In this document: piece after piece, positions 43,087-51,976 of the stretch | Layout: each line of letters starts with the position of its first letter | Numbering within the stretch: the stretch's first letter is position 1 | From: Streptomyces rugosispiralis | GTDB lineage: Bacteria > Actinomycetota > Actinomycetes > Streptomycetales > Streptomycetaceae | Assembly (NCBI RefSeq): GCF_024505145.1 | Contig: NZ_JANIAA010000002.1 | Span: forward strand, 186,001-250,000 | Length of the DNA: 64,000 bases | Direction of reading: 5' to 3' | Notes under the pieces: generated by a model | What the model saw: only the letters and a program-made list of their open reading frames with translations | What the model was told of the DNA's origin: nothing | Database searches by the model: none | Program-made: the position numbers and the translations under genes

Positions 43087-45057
43087 TCAGCCCTGTTCCT
43101 CGATGACGTCCCTGATCAGCTCCGCGGTGACGGGACCGGCCCCGGCCCGCGCCTGTGCCGCGAGATAGGCGGCGCGGTAGGACCCGGCGCGCCGCGCCCG
43201 GGGCAGCCGCTCGACGGCCGCGATCAGCTGTTCCTGTACGGCTTGCGGCCACCGCTCGTCGTACGCCCGGCGCGCCGCCCCCAGGTCGAACGGTCCCGCG
43301 GGCTCGGGCGGCGAGGCCCGGCCGCGTTCGGTGGCCGCCGCGTCGACGGCGCCGTCCCGCAGGACCACCCCGTAGGCGCGCGACGCCTGCTCCGGGCCGA
43401 TCAGTCCGCGGGCCGCGTCGGCGGCCACCTCGTCCGGCGCGCGGTCGGCGGGGTCGCCGAGACCGCCGCCACCGGCGGTCTCGATGAGCAGCACATCACC
43501 GGCGGCCAGGGTGACGACGTTGATCCGTCCGAGCTCCCGCTCTCCGGGTGTCCCCGGGTTGAGCACGGCGCGCCCCGGAGCGCCGGGCCGTCCGCCGTTC
43601 ACCCCCCACGGCTGGAAGAGCAGCCGCTCCATGCCCCGTACGGCGAGGGTGACCCCGTCGGCGAGGGCACGCAGCCGCAGCACGATGCCCGCTCCACCGG
43701 GTCTGCGCCCCGCGCCACCGGAGTCCGGGCGGTAGCGGTACTCCTCGACGAGCACCGGCGCGTCCCGCTCCAGCAGTTCGTTGGGGACGTTGCGCAGCCA
43801 TCCGCCGGTGAAGCTCGTCCCGTTGAGCCCGTCCCGGTCGGGACGGCCCCCCGAACCGCCGGTCAGCGGCTGCCCGACGGAGACCTGGCGCTGCCCCGTC
43901 ACGGGGTCGGCGTGGGCGACGGTCGCGATGGCCACGGCACCGGAGGAGGTGGCCAACGCGGACTCGGGAGCCGCCTGGGCGAGACAGCCCAGCACACAGT
44001 CCATGATCCGGAAGAAGACGGCGGCCCGCACTCCGCAGGTGGCCCCGGGCCCGGGGTTGACGATGGAACCGGGCGGCAGTTCGGCGGTGATACCGCGCAC
44101 CAGCCCCGAGTTGTACGGGATCCCGGGGTCGAGCGAGCAGAAGTAGTTCACCAGGGCGAACACCAGCATGTAGTGACCGGGTTCGCCGCCGGTGGGCAGA
44201 TTGATCGCCTCCGCCACCTGGGGGGAGGTACCGGCGAACGAGAGATGGGTGGAGCCCCCGGAGACCGTCAGCTCCAGGCTCAGCCGGGTGGGCGGCACCG
44301 TCGTCACGCCGTCCTCCTCCAGCCCCTCGACATAGTCGACGAAGCGGTACCGGCCGTCGCGCAGCCGGTCGACGAGCCGGGCCGCGCGGCCGGCCGCCTC
44401 GTCCAGCAGGTCCTCGATCGCGTCCCCGAGCGCCTCGGCGCCGTAACCGGTGACGATCTCGTCGATACGGCGCTGCGCGGTGGCGAGCCCGGTCAGCTGC
44501 GCCTCGATGTCGCCGCGGTTCTGCTCCGGCACCCGGGTGTTGGACAGGATGGTGCGCAGCAGCGCCTCATTGGTCCGGCCCGCCGCACGGAGCTTGGCGG
44601 GCGGGATCAGCAGCCCCTCCTGGCAGCGGTCGGTGTGCGCCCAGGAGATGGAGCCGGGCACATCGCCGCCGATGTCGGAGGAGTGGACGAAGCTGAAGGC
44701 GAACGCGATGATCCGTCCGCCCGCGTAGATCGGCGCCCACAGCCAGATGTCGGGCAGATGGGTGACCAGACCACCTGTGGCGTCGGGGTCGTTGCTGATG
44801 CCGACATCGCCGGGGCGGTAGGGACCGAGCGACTCGATGGCACGGCGCGCGGGAATCCCGATCATCAGATTGCCGGAGATGGCCCGGGGCGCGGCGAAGA
44901 CCTCACCCCCGGGGGTCACCAGGCAGGTGCCGAAGTCGGCGGTCTGCTTGACGAACACACTGAAACTGGTCCGCCGGATGGTCTCGGCCATCTCCTCGAC
45001 CACGGCGGTCAGCCGGTGGGAGAGGATCTCCCGTGTCACGGGGGAGCCGCGCATCAC
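43087..45057 (-). CDS. Hydantoinase B/5-oxoprolinase-type subunit
   Basis: A 656-residue HyuB-family protein: SHRLTAVVEEMAETIRRTSF, KQTADFGTCLVTPGGEVFAA, GDVGISNDPDATGGLVTHLP, NPGPGATCGVRAAVFFRIMD and the C-terminal ETAGGGGLGDPADRAPDEVA. It pairs with the HyuA-like subunit encoded just upstream (GTGA overlap) to make an ATP-dependent cyclic amide hydrolase. Substrates in this family include hydantoins, 5-oxoproline, N-methylhydantoin and, in a carboxylase branch, acetone. The motif GDVGISNDPD is intact. Confidence 0.85.
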   Translation of the reverse strand: MMRGSPVTREILSHRLTAVVEEMAETIRRTSFSVFVKQTADFGTCLVTPGGEVFAAPRAISGNLMIGIPARRAIESLGPYRPGDVGISNDPDATGGLVTHLPDIWLWAPIYAGGRIIAFAFSFVHSSDIGGDVPGSISWAHTDRCQEGLLIPPAKLRAAGRTNEALLRTILSNTRVPEQNRGDIEAQLTGLATAQRRIDEIVTGYGAEALGDAIEDLLDEAAGRAARLVDRLRDGRYRFVDYVEGLEEDGVTTVPPTRLSLELTVSGGSTHLSFAGTSPQVAEAINLPTGGEPGHYMLVFALVNYFCSLDPGIPYNSGLVRGITAELPPGSIVNPGPGATCGVRAAVFFRIMDCVLGCLAQAAPESALATSSGAVAIATVAHADPVTGQRQVSVGQPLTGGSGGRPDRDGLNGTSFTGGWLRNVPNELLERDAPVLVEEYRYRPDSGGAGRRPGGAGIVLRLRALADGVTLAVRGMERLLFQPWGVNGGRPGAPGRAVLNPGTPGERELGRINVVTLAAGDVLLIETAGGGGLGDPADRAPDEVAADAARGLIGPEQASRAYGVVLRDGAVDAAATERGRASPPEPAGPFDLGAARRAYDERWPQAVQEQLIAAVERLPRARRAGSYRAAYLAAQARAGAGPVTAELIRDVIEEQG

Positions 45058-47171
45058 GATTCCCTCCTGTCCTCGGTGTCGTTGCCCTGACCGGTGGCCG
45101 GATCGCCGTCCGGGGCCAGGTCGATCAGCAGATTTCCCAGGGCGTCCGCACGGGCCGCCGCTCCCGTCGGTACGAAGACGGTGGTGTCGGGGGCCGAGAC
45201 GACCAGCGGGCCGTGGACCGTCGTGCCCACCGGCAGCTCGTCCCGGCGCAGCCGCACCGCACGGCGACGCTCACCGGATTCGTGGACGGTGTGCTCGCGC
45301 GGCGCCCCCGCCGCGCCCGCCGCCACCGCCGGAAGCCGTGGATCGCCGGGGGCGGTCAGGGTCACCCGCAGGTTGCGGACGTCCAGTTCGCCGCCCGAGG
45401 CGTCCACGCCGTAGGCGGCCCGGTAGGCATCGGCGAAGAGCGAGCGCAAGGCCTCGACCGTCGGCGGTCGGCCGTCCGGCAGGACCACCGGGAGCGTGAA
45501 GGACTGGCCGACCAGCTGGACATCGGCCCAGCGGCGCAGCTCGGGCCGCTGGTACGGCGCCGTGTGCTGTCGCGCGTACCAGGCGTGCGCCTGTTCGGCG
45601 AGGTCCTTCCAGACCCGTTCCAGACGGGCGTCGTCCAGCGTCGCCGTCGTCTCGCCGATGGACGCGACCACGTCCTGGCGCAAGCCCGTGGCGAGGGCGC
45701 CGAAGGCGCAGAGCGTGCCCGGCGACCAGGGGACGAGCACTCGCCGGATGTTCAGCGAGCGGGCGAGCAGGGCGGCGTGTACCGGCCCGGCGCCGCCGTA
45801 GGCGACGAGATGGGAGCCCGTCGCGTCCAGGCCGCGGCGGGCGAGCAGCGGGACGAGCTGGGCGTGCATCATGGCGGTCGCCACGTCGATCGTGGCGGCC
45901 GCGGCCTGTTCCACCGTCAGGCCGAGCCGCCGGGCCAGGGGGCGCAGGCTCGCGTACGCGGCCTGTGGGTCGATGGTCACGGCACCGCCAGCGAAGTCCT
46001 CCGGATCGATGAAACCGCAGACCACATACGCGTCGGTGAGCGTGGGATCCGTACCACCACGCCCGTACGCGGCGGGTCCGGGGACGGCGCCCGCGCTGCG
46101 CGGGCCGACCTTGAGCACCCCCGAGGAGTCGACCCGGGCCAGCGAGCCGCCGCCCGCGCCGATGGAGGAGATCTCCACCGTGGGGATGATCAGCGGGAAG
46201 TCACCGAGCACGCTGTCGGTCGAGTACGGGATGTCGTCCTCGACGAGCGCGACATCGACGCTGGTGCCGCCCATGTCCATCGTGATGAGCCGGTCGACCC
46301 CCGCGGCGCCCGCCAGCCGGATCGCCCCGGCGACGCCCGCGGCGGGACCGGAGAGCAGCGTCTCGACGGCGGCCCGCAGGATCTCGGCGGACCCGGTGTC
46401 CAGCGACATCACACCGCCATTGGACTTGGCGATGTACAGCGGGCAGCGCAGCCCCAGCGCCCGCAGCCGGTCGAAAAGTTCACCGAGATAGTCGCCGAGC
46501 AGTCCGGCCACATGGGCGGCCAGCACGGCGACGGTCGTGCGCTCGTACTCCTTCTCCTCCGGCCACAGTTCGGCCGCGCCCACGATGACCAGCCCGGGGT
46601 GCGCGGCGCGGAGCAGCTCCACGGCACGCCGCTCGTGCTCGGGATGGGCATGGGCGTGCAGAAAGGACACCGCGAGCGCCTGGACACCGTCCGCCACCAG
46701 CGCCCCGGCGGCGGCCAGCAGCCCGGCCTCGTCCAGCGGACGCTCCACACCGCCGTCCGCGCGGAGCCGCTCGTCCACCTCCCGGACGTCCGCGCGGTCG
46801 ACGAGCGGACGGCGCGGGGCGGCGAAGAAGTCGATGGGGTCGCGCAGCCGCAGCCGGCCGATCTCCAGCAGATCGGGGAAGCCCGAGGTCACCAGCAGCC
46901 CGGTGCGGGCTCCGGCACGCTGCAACACGGTGTTGAGGGCGAACGTCTGGCCGTGGGCGAAGTGCTCCACCTCGCCCGCGTCCACCCCGTGCCGAGCCAG
47001 TGCGCCGGCGACGCCCTCCGCCACGGCCGAGGCGGGCCTGGCCGCGTCGGAGGGCACCTTGGCGGTGTGCACGGTGCCGTCCTCCGCGTGGGTGAGGACG
47101 ATGTCGGTGAACGTTCCGCCGACGTCGACGCCGAGCCGGTAGCGGGCCCGGAGCGCATGAGGCGCGGTCAC
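45054..47171 (-). CDS. Hydantoinase A/5-oxoprolinase-type ATPase subunit
   Basis: A 705-residue HyuA-family protein. The ATP-binding ASKHA fold opens with RLGVDVGGTFTDIVLTHAED, followed by HGQTFALNTVLQRAGARTGL, ITMDMGGTSVDVALVED and GAGGGSLARVDSSGVLKVGP. Start GTG 47171 overlaps the stop of the permease gene. It couples ATP hydrolysis to opening of a cyclic amide, together with HyuB. Tight coupling to an importer implies that the ring compound or its precursor is taken up from outside. Confidence 0.87.
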   Translation of the reverse strand: MTAPHALRARYRLGVDVGGTFTDIVLTHAEDGTVHTAKVPSDAARPASAVAEGVAGALARHGVDAGEVEHFAHGQTFALNTVLQRAGARTGLLVTSGFPDLLEIGRLRLRDPIDFFAAPRRPLVDRADVREVDERLRADGGVERPLDEAGLLAAAGALVADGVQALAVSFLHAHAHPEHERRAVELLRAAHPGLVIVGAAELWPEEKEYERTTVAVLAAHVAGLLGDYLGELFDRLRALGLRCPLYIAKSNGGVMSLDTGSAEILRAAVETLLSGPAAGVAGAIRLAGAAGVDRLITMDMGGTSVDVALVEDDIPYSTDSVLGDFPLIIPTVEISSIGAGGGSLARVDSSGVLKVGPRSAGAVPGPAAYGRGGTDPTLTDAYVVCGFIDPEDFAGGAVTIDPQAAYASLRPLARRLGLTVEQAAAATIDVATAMMHAQLVPLLARRGLDATGSHLVAYGGAGPVHAALLARSLNIRRVLVPWSPGTLCAFGALATGLRQDVVASIGETTATLDDARLERVWKDLAEQAHAWYARQHTAPYQRPELRRWADVQLVGQSFTLPVVLPDGRPPTVEALRSLFADAYRAAYGVDASGGELDVRNLRVTLTAPGDPRLPAVAAGAAGAPREHTVHESGERRRAVRLRRDELPVGTTVHGPLVVSAPDTTVFVPTGAAARADALGNLLIDLAPDGDPATGQGNDTEDRRES

Positions 47172-48046
47172 GGTGTGGGTTCTCCTTCCGCGGACCCCTC
47201 GGGTCCGGTGGTCCGTGCCCCGGCCGTCGCGCCCACGCCGCCCAGGGCCCCGCCGGTCCGGCGCGCGGCCACGGCGGCGGCCGCCGCGAGCAGCAGCGAA
47301 CCGGCGATGAGGATGCTGGACATCGCCGTGACCGTGGGGTCCTGCTGCTGTTCCAGGCGCAGGAACATGGCGACGGGCAGGGTGGTGGTATCGGCCGGCA
47401 TCAAGAAGACCGAGGTGTCGACCTCGTCGAACGAGGTGATGAACGCGAAGATCCCGGCGGCGAGCAGTGCCCATCGGATCTGCGGCAGCGTCACGTGCCA
47501 GAAGGCACGGCCCGCGGAGGACCCCAGGTCGCGCGCCGCCTCCTCCAGCGCGGGATCGAGTCCGGCCAGCGCCGCGCCGACGACCGCCACGACGAACGGC
47601 ATCAGCAGCAGACAGTGCGCGAAGGCGATCCCGCCGACCGTCCCGTACGCGGCCGGGAACAGCGACGCGTACAGCACGAACAGGCAGAACCCCGCGACCA
47701 CACGAGGCAGGCTCAGCGGCATCACGAAGACCGAGCGCAGCAGCTCCCGCCCGGGGAAGCGGTGCCGGGCGATGGCGTAGGCGGCCATGGTGCCGAACAC
47801 CAGGGAGATGACCGTCGCCACGCCCGCGACCTCCAGCGAATAGAGCAGCCCGACCCGGAACGGCTCATGGTCCAGCGCCCGCTGGAACCACCGGAGGGTG
47901 AAGCCGCTCGGCCATCCGCCGCCGGTCTCGTCCACGCTGAAGGACGACACCACGACCACGGCCAGCGGAAGCAGGACGAAGACGGCCACGAGGGCGAGGA
48001 ACAGGACGCGCAGCGCGGCGGCGGCACGCCGTCCGGCGGGGGTCAC
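47168..48046 (-). CDS. ABC transporter permease (PotC-like)
   Basis: A 292-residue permease of the spermidine/putrescine-type class: FVLLPLAVVVVSSFSVDETG at the first helix, NAx-like strand GFTLRWFQRALDHEPFRVGL, and the EAA-type loop LEEAARDLGSSAGRAFWHVT. Start GTG 48046 overlaps the stop of the other permease. The last 30 residues are a Gly/Ala/Pro-rich cytoplasmic tail. Second channel subunit of the importer encoded from 51112 down to here. Confidence 0.87.
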   Translation of the reverse strand: MTPAGRRAAAALRVLFLALVAVFVLLPLAVVVVSSFSVDETGGGWPSGFTLRWFQRALDHEPFRVGLLYSLEVAGVATVISLVFGTMAAYAIARHRFPGRELLRSVFVMPLSLPRVVAGFCLFVLYASLFPAAYGTVGGIAFAHCLLLMPFVVAVVGAALAGLDPALEEAARDLGSSAGRAFWHVTLPQIRWALLAAGIFAFITSFDEVDTSVFLMPADTTTLPVAMFLRLEQQQDPTVTAMSSILIAGSLLLAAAAAVAARRTGGALGGVGATAGARTTGPEGSAEGEPTP

Positions 48047-48939
48047 CGCGAATCGCCCCCTTCCGGGCTCCGGTGGCGTACGTCCGCGTACCGGCTGAGC
48101 CGGTTGAACAGGGCCAGCACGGCCAGCGCGATGGCCAGCAGCAGCAGTGCCTGGGCGGCTGCCAGCGGCCAGCGCAGCTGCTGGATGTTCTGGTACACCG
48201 ACTGCGCGAGGACGGTGACGCGGCCGCCGCCCAGCAGGGACGGGGTGGCGAAGGCGCTGACCGTCAGCGCGAAGACCAGCTGGGCGGAGGCGACGATCCC
48301 GGAGGCGGTCAGCGGCAGCAGCACCGTGCGCAGCCGGCGGAGCGGGGGCGCGCCGAGGTCGGCCGCGGCCTCCAGCACCCCCGGCGGCAGATTGCGCAGC
48401 GAGGCCAGCAGCGGGAACACCGCGAACGGCAGCTCCACATGGACCAGGGCGAGGATGACACCCGGTTCGTGGTAGAGCCAGCCGCGCAGCACACCGCCGA
48501 GCAACCCGCCGTGGCCGAGCAGCAGCATCCAGCCGTAGGAGCGGACGACGACGCTGACCAGGATCGGCGAGAAGATGACGAACATCAGCAGCCCCGCCAC
48601 CCACCAGCGGCGAACCCGCAGCAGACACCAGGCGATCGGGTAGGCGAGGACCACGGTGAGCAGGGTGACGAGGGCTCCGACGCGCAGTGTCGTCCACAGC
48701 ACCGCGAGGTTGTAGGGGTTGCTGAGCGCCTCGGCCCAGGTGCCGGTGTCGAAGGGGGCGATGAGGCGGCTGGTCTGCTCGGTGCGGAAGCTGTACGACA
48801 CCAGCAGCAGGACGATCGAGAGGAAGATCAGCACCAGATAGGCGGCCCCGGGCGCGACCAGTGCGTAGGCGACCCGCCGCTCGCGTGTCCTGCCTCGCCC
48901 CTCCTTGGTGAGGGCGGGGGCGGGCGTCTCCCGGGTCAT
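48043..48939 (-). CDS. ABC transporter permease (PotB-like)
   Basis: A 298-residue permease with a basic cytoplasmic N-terminus (KEGRGRTRERRVAYALVAPG), several membrane helices, and the EAA-type loop VLEAAADLGAPPLRRLRTVL. It belongs to the PotB/thiamine/iron class of type I permeases. Overlaps of 4 bases with both neighbours show strict operon organisation. Confidence 0.87.
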   Translation of the reverse strand: MTRETPAPALTKEGRGRTRERRVAYALVAPGAAYLVLIFLSIVLLLVSYSFRTEQTSRLIAPFDTGTWAEALSNPYNLAVLWTTLRVGALVTLLTVVLAYPIAWCLLRVRRWWVAGLLMFVIFSPILVSVVVRSYGWMLLLGHGGLLGGVLRGWLYHEPGVILALVHVELPFAVFPLLASLRNLPPGVLEAAADLGAPPLRRLRTVLLPLTASGIVASAQLVFALTVSAFATPSLLGGGRVTVLAQSVYQNIQQLRWPLAAAQALLLLAIALAVLALFNRLSRYADVRHRSPEGGDSR

Positions 48940-50015
48940 CCGGCCGCCCCCTCGGACCTGACGGCCCGGCCGTCGGCCGGCACCACGGTGAGATGGGCGG
49001 GGTCCACCGCCACGCCCACGGCCGCGCCGACCGTCACGGTGGATGAGTGGGCGTCGGTGTCGGCCAGGACCTCCCGGCCCGTCGAGGTCTCCAGGACGAT
49101 ACGGATCCGCGCCCCGAGGAAGCCGACCGAGCGGACGACCGCGCCGCCGATGGCGCCCTCGTCGGAGGGCTCGACGACCCGGATGAACTCCGGCCGCACC
49201 GCCACCAGCGGTGACCCGCCACCGGGTACGGGGAAGGTCAGGCCGTCCGCACGCGACCGGCCGGGGGAGCCGGGATCGGGCGCCGTGTCGAAGAGGTTGT
49301 TCTCGCCGATGAACCCGGCGACGAACCTGCTGACGGGGGCTCGGTACAGTTCCTCGGCCGTACCGATCTGTTCCACCCGCCCGTCGTTCATCACGGCGAT
49401 CCGGTCCGAGACCTCCATCGCCTCGCTCTGGTTGTGGGTGACGCAGACGAACGTCGTGCCCGTCTGCCGCTGGAGCCTGCGCAGCTCGCGGCGCATGCGC
49501 AGCTGCAGACCGAGATCGAGCGCACTGAGCGGCTCGTCGAGCAGAAGGACATCGGGGCGGCCGACGAGCGCGCGGGCGATGGCGATCCGCTGGCGCTGGC
49601 CGCCGGAGAGCGTCGACGGGGCCCGCCCGGCGAACTCCGACATGCCGACCACATCGAGGATCTCCGCCACCCGCCGGGTGATCTCAGCGCGTCCCGTCCT
49701 GCGTGCCCGCAGCCCATAGGCCACGTTGTCGAACACGGTCATGTGCGGGAACAGCGCGCCCTGCTGGAAGACGAGATTGGTGGGGCGGCGGTGGGGTGGG
49801 GTGCCGGTGACGTCGGCGCCACCCAGCAGCACCCGTCCGCGGTCGGGCCGCTCCAGCCCGGCGATGATGCGCAGCGCGGTGCTCTTGCCGCACCCCGACG
49901 GTCCGAGGAGGGAGAAGAACTCGCCCGCACGGACGGTGAGTTCGATGTCGTTGAGCACGTCCTTCCGCCCGAAGGACTTCGACAGCGACCGGACGGCTAT
50001 CGCACGATCGCTCAC
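48936..50015 (-). CDS. ABC transporter ATP-binding protein (PotA-like)
   Basis: A 359-residue ATPase with Walker A GPSGCGKSTALR, Q-loop FQQGALFPHMTV, signature LSGGQRQRIAIARALVG, Walker B LLLDEPLSALD, switch histidine VTHNQSEAMEVSDR, and a C-terminal TOBE-type domain (LVAVRPEFIRVVEPSDEGAI). Such TOBE domains are typical of polyamine, sulfate and maltose importers. Start GTG 50015 overlaps the binding-protein stop. It energises uptake for the operon. Confidence 0.9.
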   Translation of the reverse strand: MSDRAIAVRSLSKSFGRKDVLNDIELTVRAGEFFSLLGPSGCGKSTALRIIAGLERPDRGRVLLGGADVTGTPPHRRPTNLVFQQGALFPHMTVFDNVAYGLRARRTGRAEITRRVAEILDVVGMSEFAGRAPSTLSGGQRQRIAIARALVGRPDVLLLDEPLSALDLGLQLRMRRELRRLQRQTGTTFVCVTHNQSEAMEVSDRIAVMNDGRVEQIGTAEELYRAPVSRFVAGFIGENNLFDTAPDPGSPGRSRADGLTFPVPGGGSPLVAVRPEFIRVVEPSDEGAIGGAVVRSVGFLGARIRIVLETSTGREVLADTDAHSSTVTVGAAVGVAVDPAHLTVVPADGRAVRSEGAAG

Positions 50016-51112
50016 AGATGTGCCTTGACGTCGCTGTTCCACTGGTCCGTCGCCTGCTGGACGCTCTTGGCGAGCCGCCCCCAGTCCAGCTGGAGCGATT
50101 CCCGCACCGCCGTCAGCTGGAAGCCCGGCTTGCCGCGGAATCTGGCGGGCAGCTCGGCGCCCTCGATGAGCGGGATGGTGGCGGTGGCCGCGCTGTAACG
50201 GCTGACGGCGCCGGGCGCGAGGATCTCGTTCATCAGCTTCGCGCCCTCCTTCAGCTGCTCGGAGCTGGAGCCCTTGACCAGCTGGAACCCCTCGGGGAAG
50301 GCCATGACACCTTCCGAGGGCACCGCGAAGCCGATGGGGTCACCCGCGTCGATCCAGGGCTGGGCCACGCCCTGGAAGCCGGGGGCTATCACGACCTGCC
50401 CGCTGACCAGTTGCTTGCGCAGCTGGTCGATGGAGGCGACCAGCCCGGCGAACTGGCCTTTCTTCGCGGCGTCCGCGAAGACGTCGATTCCCTTGGACAG
50501 ATCCGCCTCACCACCGCCCTTGAGCCTGTTGACGACGGGCACGGCGTTGACGGCGAAGGCGGGGGCGTCCCAGGTGGTCACCTTGCCGTGGTACTCGGGC
50601 TTGAACAGATCGAGCCAGGACTTCGGTGGACTCTTGACGACGTCGGTGTTGTAAAGGATGCCCATGGCGTCCATCACCGTGTACGCCCCCAAGCCGTCAT
50701 CGCGGCGGAACTCCGGCAGCACCTTGGCCGCGTTGGGGACGAGCTTGGGGTCCACCGGGGCCCACAGGCCCTCGGCGGCTCCCTGGGCGAAGCTCTGGGC
50801 GTTGAAGAAGCCGAGGTTCAGCAGTGGCCGTTGCGCGTTGACCTGTACCGAGGAGACGAGTTTCGGGAAGGTCTCGGCGTTGGTGCCCTCGATGTACCGG
50901 ACCGTGACGCCGTTCTTCTTCGCGAACGCGTCGCCGACCTCCTTCGGCACCTCCCCCTGGGCCCCGGCCCAGCGGAACATGGTCAGCCGGGTCCCGCCGC
51001 CGGACGAGCCCCCGGGCGCGCCACAGGCGCTGAGGAGTCCTCCGCCCAGGAGGGCCAGTCCGGCCGCTCCGGTGGACCGCAGAACGTCACGGCGACTCAC
51101 ATGGTGCGTCAT
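50012..51112 (-). CDS. Extracellular solute-binding protein (PotD-like lipoprotein)
   Basis: A 366-residue lipoprotein. The N-terminus MTHHVSRRDVLRSTGAAGLA contains a twin-arginine motif (SRRDVLR) and leads to a lipobox LLSAC, so Tat export followed by lipidation is likely. The body resembles PotD/family 1-type binding proteins (TMFRWAGAQGEVPKEVGDAF; NAAKVLPEFRRDDGLGAYTV). First gene of the minus-strand operon that ends at 39124. The presence of amidohydrolases in the operon points to an amide or N-acyl compound rather than a polyamine. Confidence 0.87.
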   Translation of the reverse strand: MTHHVSRRDVLRSTGAAGLALLGGGLLSACGAPGGSSGGGTRLTMFRWAGAQGEVPKEVGDAFAKKNGVTVRYIEGTNAETFPKLVSSVQVNAQRPLLNLGFFNAQSFAQGAAEGLWAPVDPKLVPNAAKVLPEFRRDDGLGAYTVMDAMGILYNTDVVKSPPKSWLDLFKPEYHGKVTTWDAPAFAVNAVPVVNRLKGGGEADLSKGIDVFADAAKKGQFAGLVASIDQLRKQLVSGQVVIAPGFQGVAQPWIDAGDPIGFAVPSEGVMAFPEGFQLVKGSSSEQLKEGAKLMNEILAPGAVSRYSAATATIPLIEGAELPARFRGKPGFQLTAVRESLQLDWGRLAKSVQQATDQWNSDVKAHL

Positions 51113-51179
51113 AGGGCTTCTTCCTCAGTCAGGTGTGATGCGTCCGGGCGTTTCCTCCCGTGAAGTGCTCCCGATACTC

Positions 51180-51193
51180 CTTCGCATGCGAAG
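51180..51193. promoter_or_regulatory. Perfect 14-bp palindrome in the promoter region of the PotD-like operon
   Basis: CTTCGCATGCGAAG is a perfect palindrome about 70 bases upstream of the start of the operon. It is a good candidate operator for a dimeric regulator such as the GntR protein at 38367-39080. The half-site is not repeated at the gntR promoter, so a different regulator is possible. Confidence 0.4.
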
Positions 51194-51341
51194 TCGGATG
51201 CAAGGAATCGGAGATTTGTTCATGCGTCTGCAACAGAACAAGCCATATGGCGGTGACAGCCGGGTCCTCGGGGCGATCGCCGGTTACGGGTGTCCTTTGC
51301 GCGGGCCGCTCGCGCGCCAAGCGGGCGGTGGCCGTCGGCCG

Positions 51342-51767
51342 TTACGCGGTGGCCCCGGTCGCCTCGCCGATGGCCGCCATCACCTCCGCGCGCCGGGGCT
51401 GCCCGGACGCCCTGCCGACGACCCGGCCGGCCCGGTCGAGCACCAGCACCGTCGGCGTCCGCAGGATTCCCAGCCGCCTGACCAGCTCGAGCCGGTCCTC
51501 CGCGGCGATCTCCACATGCGCCGTACCCGGCGTCGTCCCGGCGATCTCCGTCAGCAACCGCCGTGTCGCCCGGCACGGTTGGCAGAAGGCGGTGGAGAAC
51601 TGGACCAGCGTGGCCCGGTCCCCCAACTCGGCCCCGAGCTCCACCGCCGACAGCCGCACCGCGCCATCCCGCGGCCGCGCCCGGAGTCTCCCGTCGCGCG
51701 TCGCGCGCACGACTCCGAAGGCGCTCGCCAGAAGGAGCGCCGCGGCACACACCACCAGCCCGGTCAT
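51342..51767 (-). CDS. Membrane-anchored thioredoxin-like protein
   Basis: A 141-residue protein with one N-terminal membrane helix (TGLVVCAAALLLASAFGVVR) and a thioredoxin fold carrying the redox pair in FSTAFCQPCRATRRLL. The cis-Pro loop is RTPTVLVLDRAGRVVG. The active site CQPC differs from the classical CGPC. It is transcribed away from leader L6 and the DUF4395 gene. In many Streptomyces genomes this kind of thioredoxin gene is paired with DUF4395 and sulfur-related genes, and disulfide handling or sulfur relay is the likely role. Confidence 0.8.
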   Translation of the reverse strand: MTGLVVCAAALLLASAFGVVRATRDGRLRARPRDGAVRLSAVELGAELGDRATLVQFSTAFCQPCRATRRLLTEIAGTTPGTAHVEIAAEDRLELVRRLGILRTPTVLVLDRAGRVVGRASGQPRRAEVMAAIGEATGATA

Positions 51768-51839
51768 GCCACCAGTCTGCATCCGCCCGGCTCCTTCCCG
51801 GGCAACCGGCCATCGTCCCGCCGACACCGTTCCACTAGC

Positions 51840-51929
51840 ATGACCGCCATGGACTCCCCCGGTTCGCCGCGGCTGACCAGCCGCCGTGTGGTCGACCTGT
51901 GCCGGGCCACGGCCTCCCGCTGTCGCTGA
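51840..51929 (+). CDS. Leader peptide L6 upstream of the DUF4395 gene
   Basis: A 29-residue ORF (26 if ATG 51849 is used) ending RLTSRRVVDLCRATASRCR. The core VDLCR with a Cys ten residues after Val matches the leader family. The conserved Cys is TGT (51921-51923), while the extra Cys within the core is TGC. A TAGCAT element (51836-51841) would place transcription start at the ATG 51849, again leaderless. It lies 47 bases upstream of the DUF4395 gene. This copy is 13 kb outside the main island, showing that the family marks sulfur genes in general here. Confidence 0.7.
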   Translation: MTAMDSPGSPRLTSRRVVDLCRATASRCR

Positions 51930-51976
51930 CACCCGCACCGGTCATCGCCGTCCTCCCGCCTCCCGGAGTCCTCCCC

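Noticed and set aside
45033..47780. 915-codon plus-strand ORF opposite hyuA and the permease gene
   Set aside because: Antisense to two genes with conserved motifs. Low-complexity Arg/Gly-rich translation and no ribosome site.
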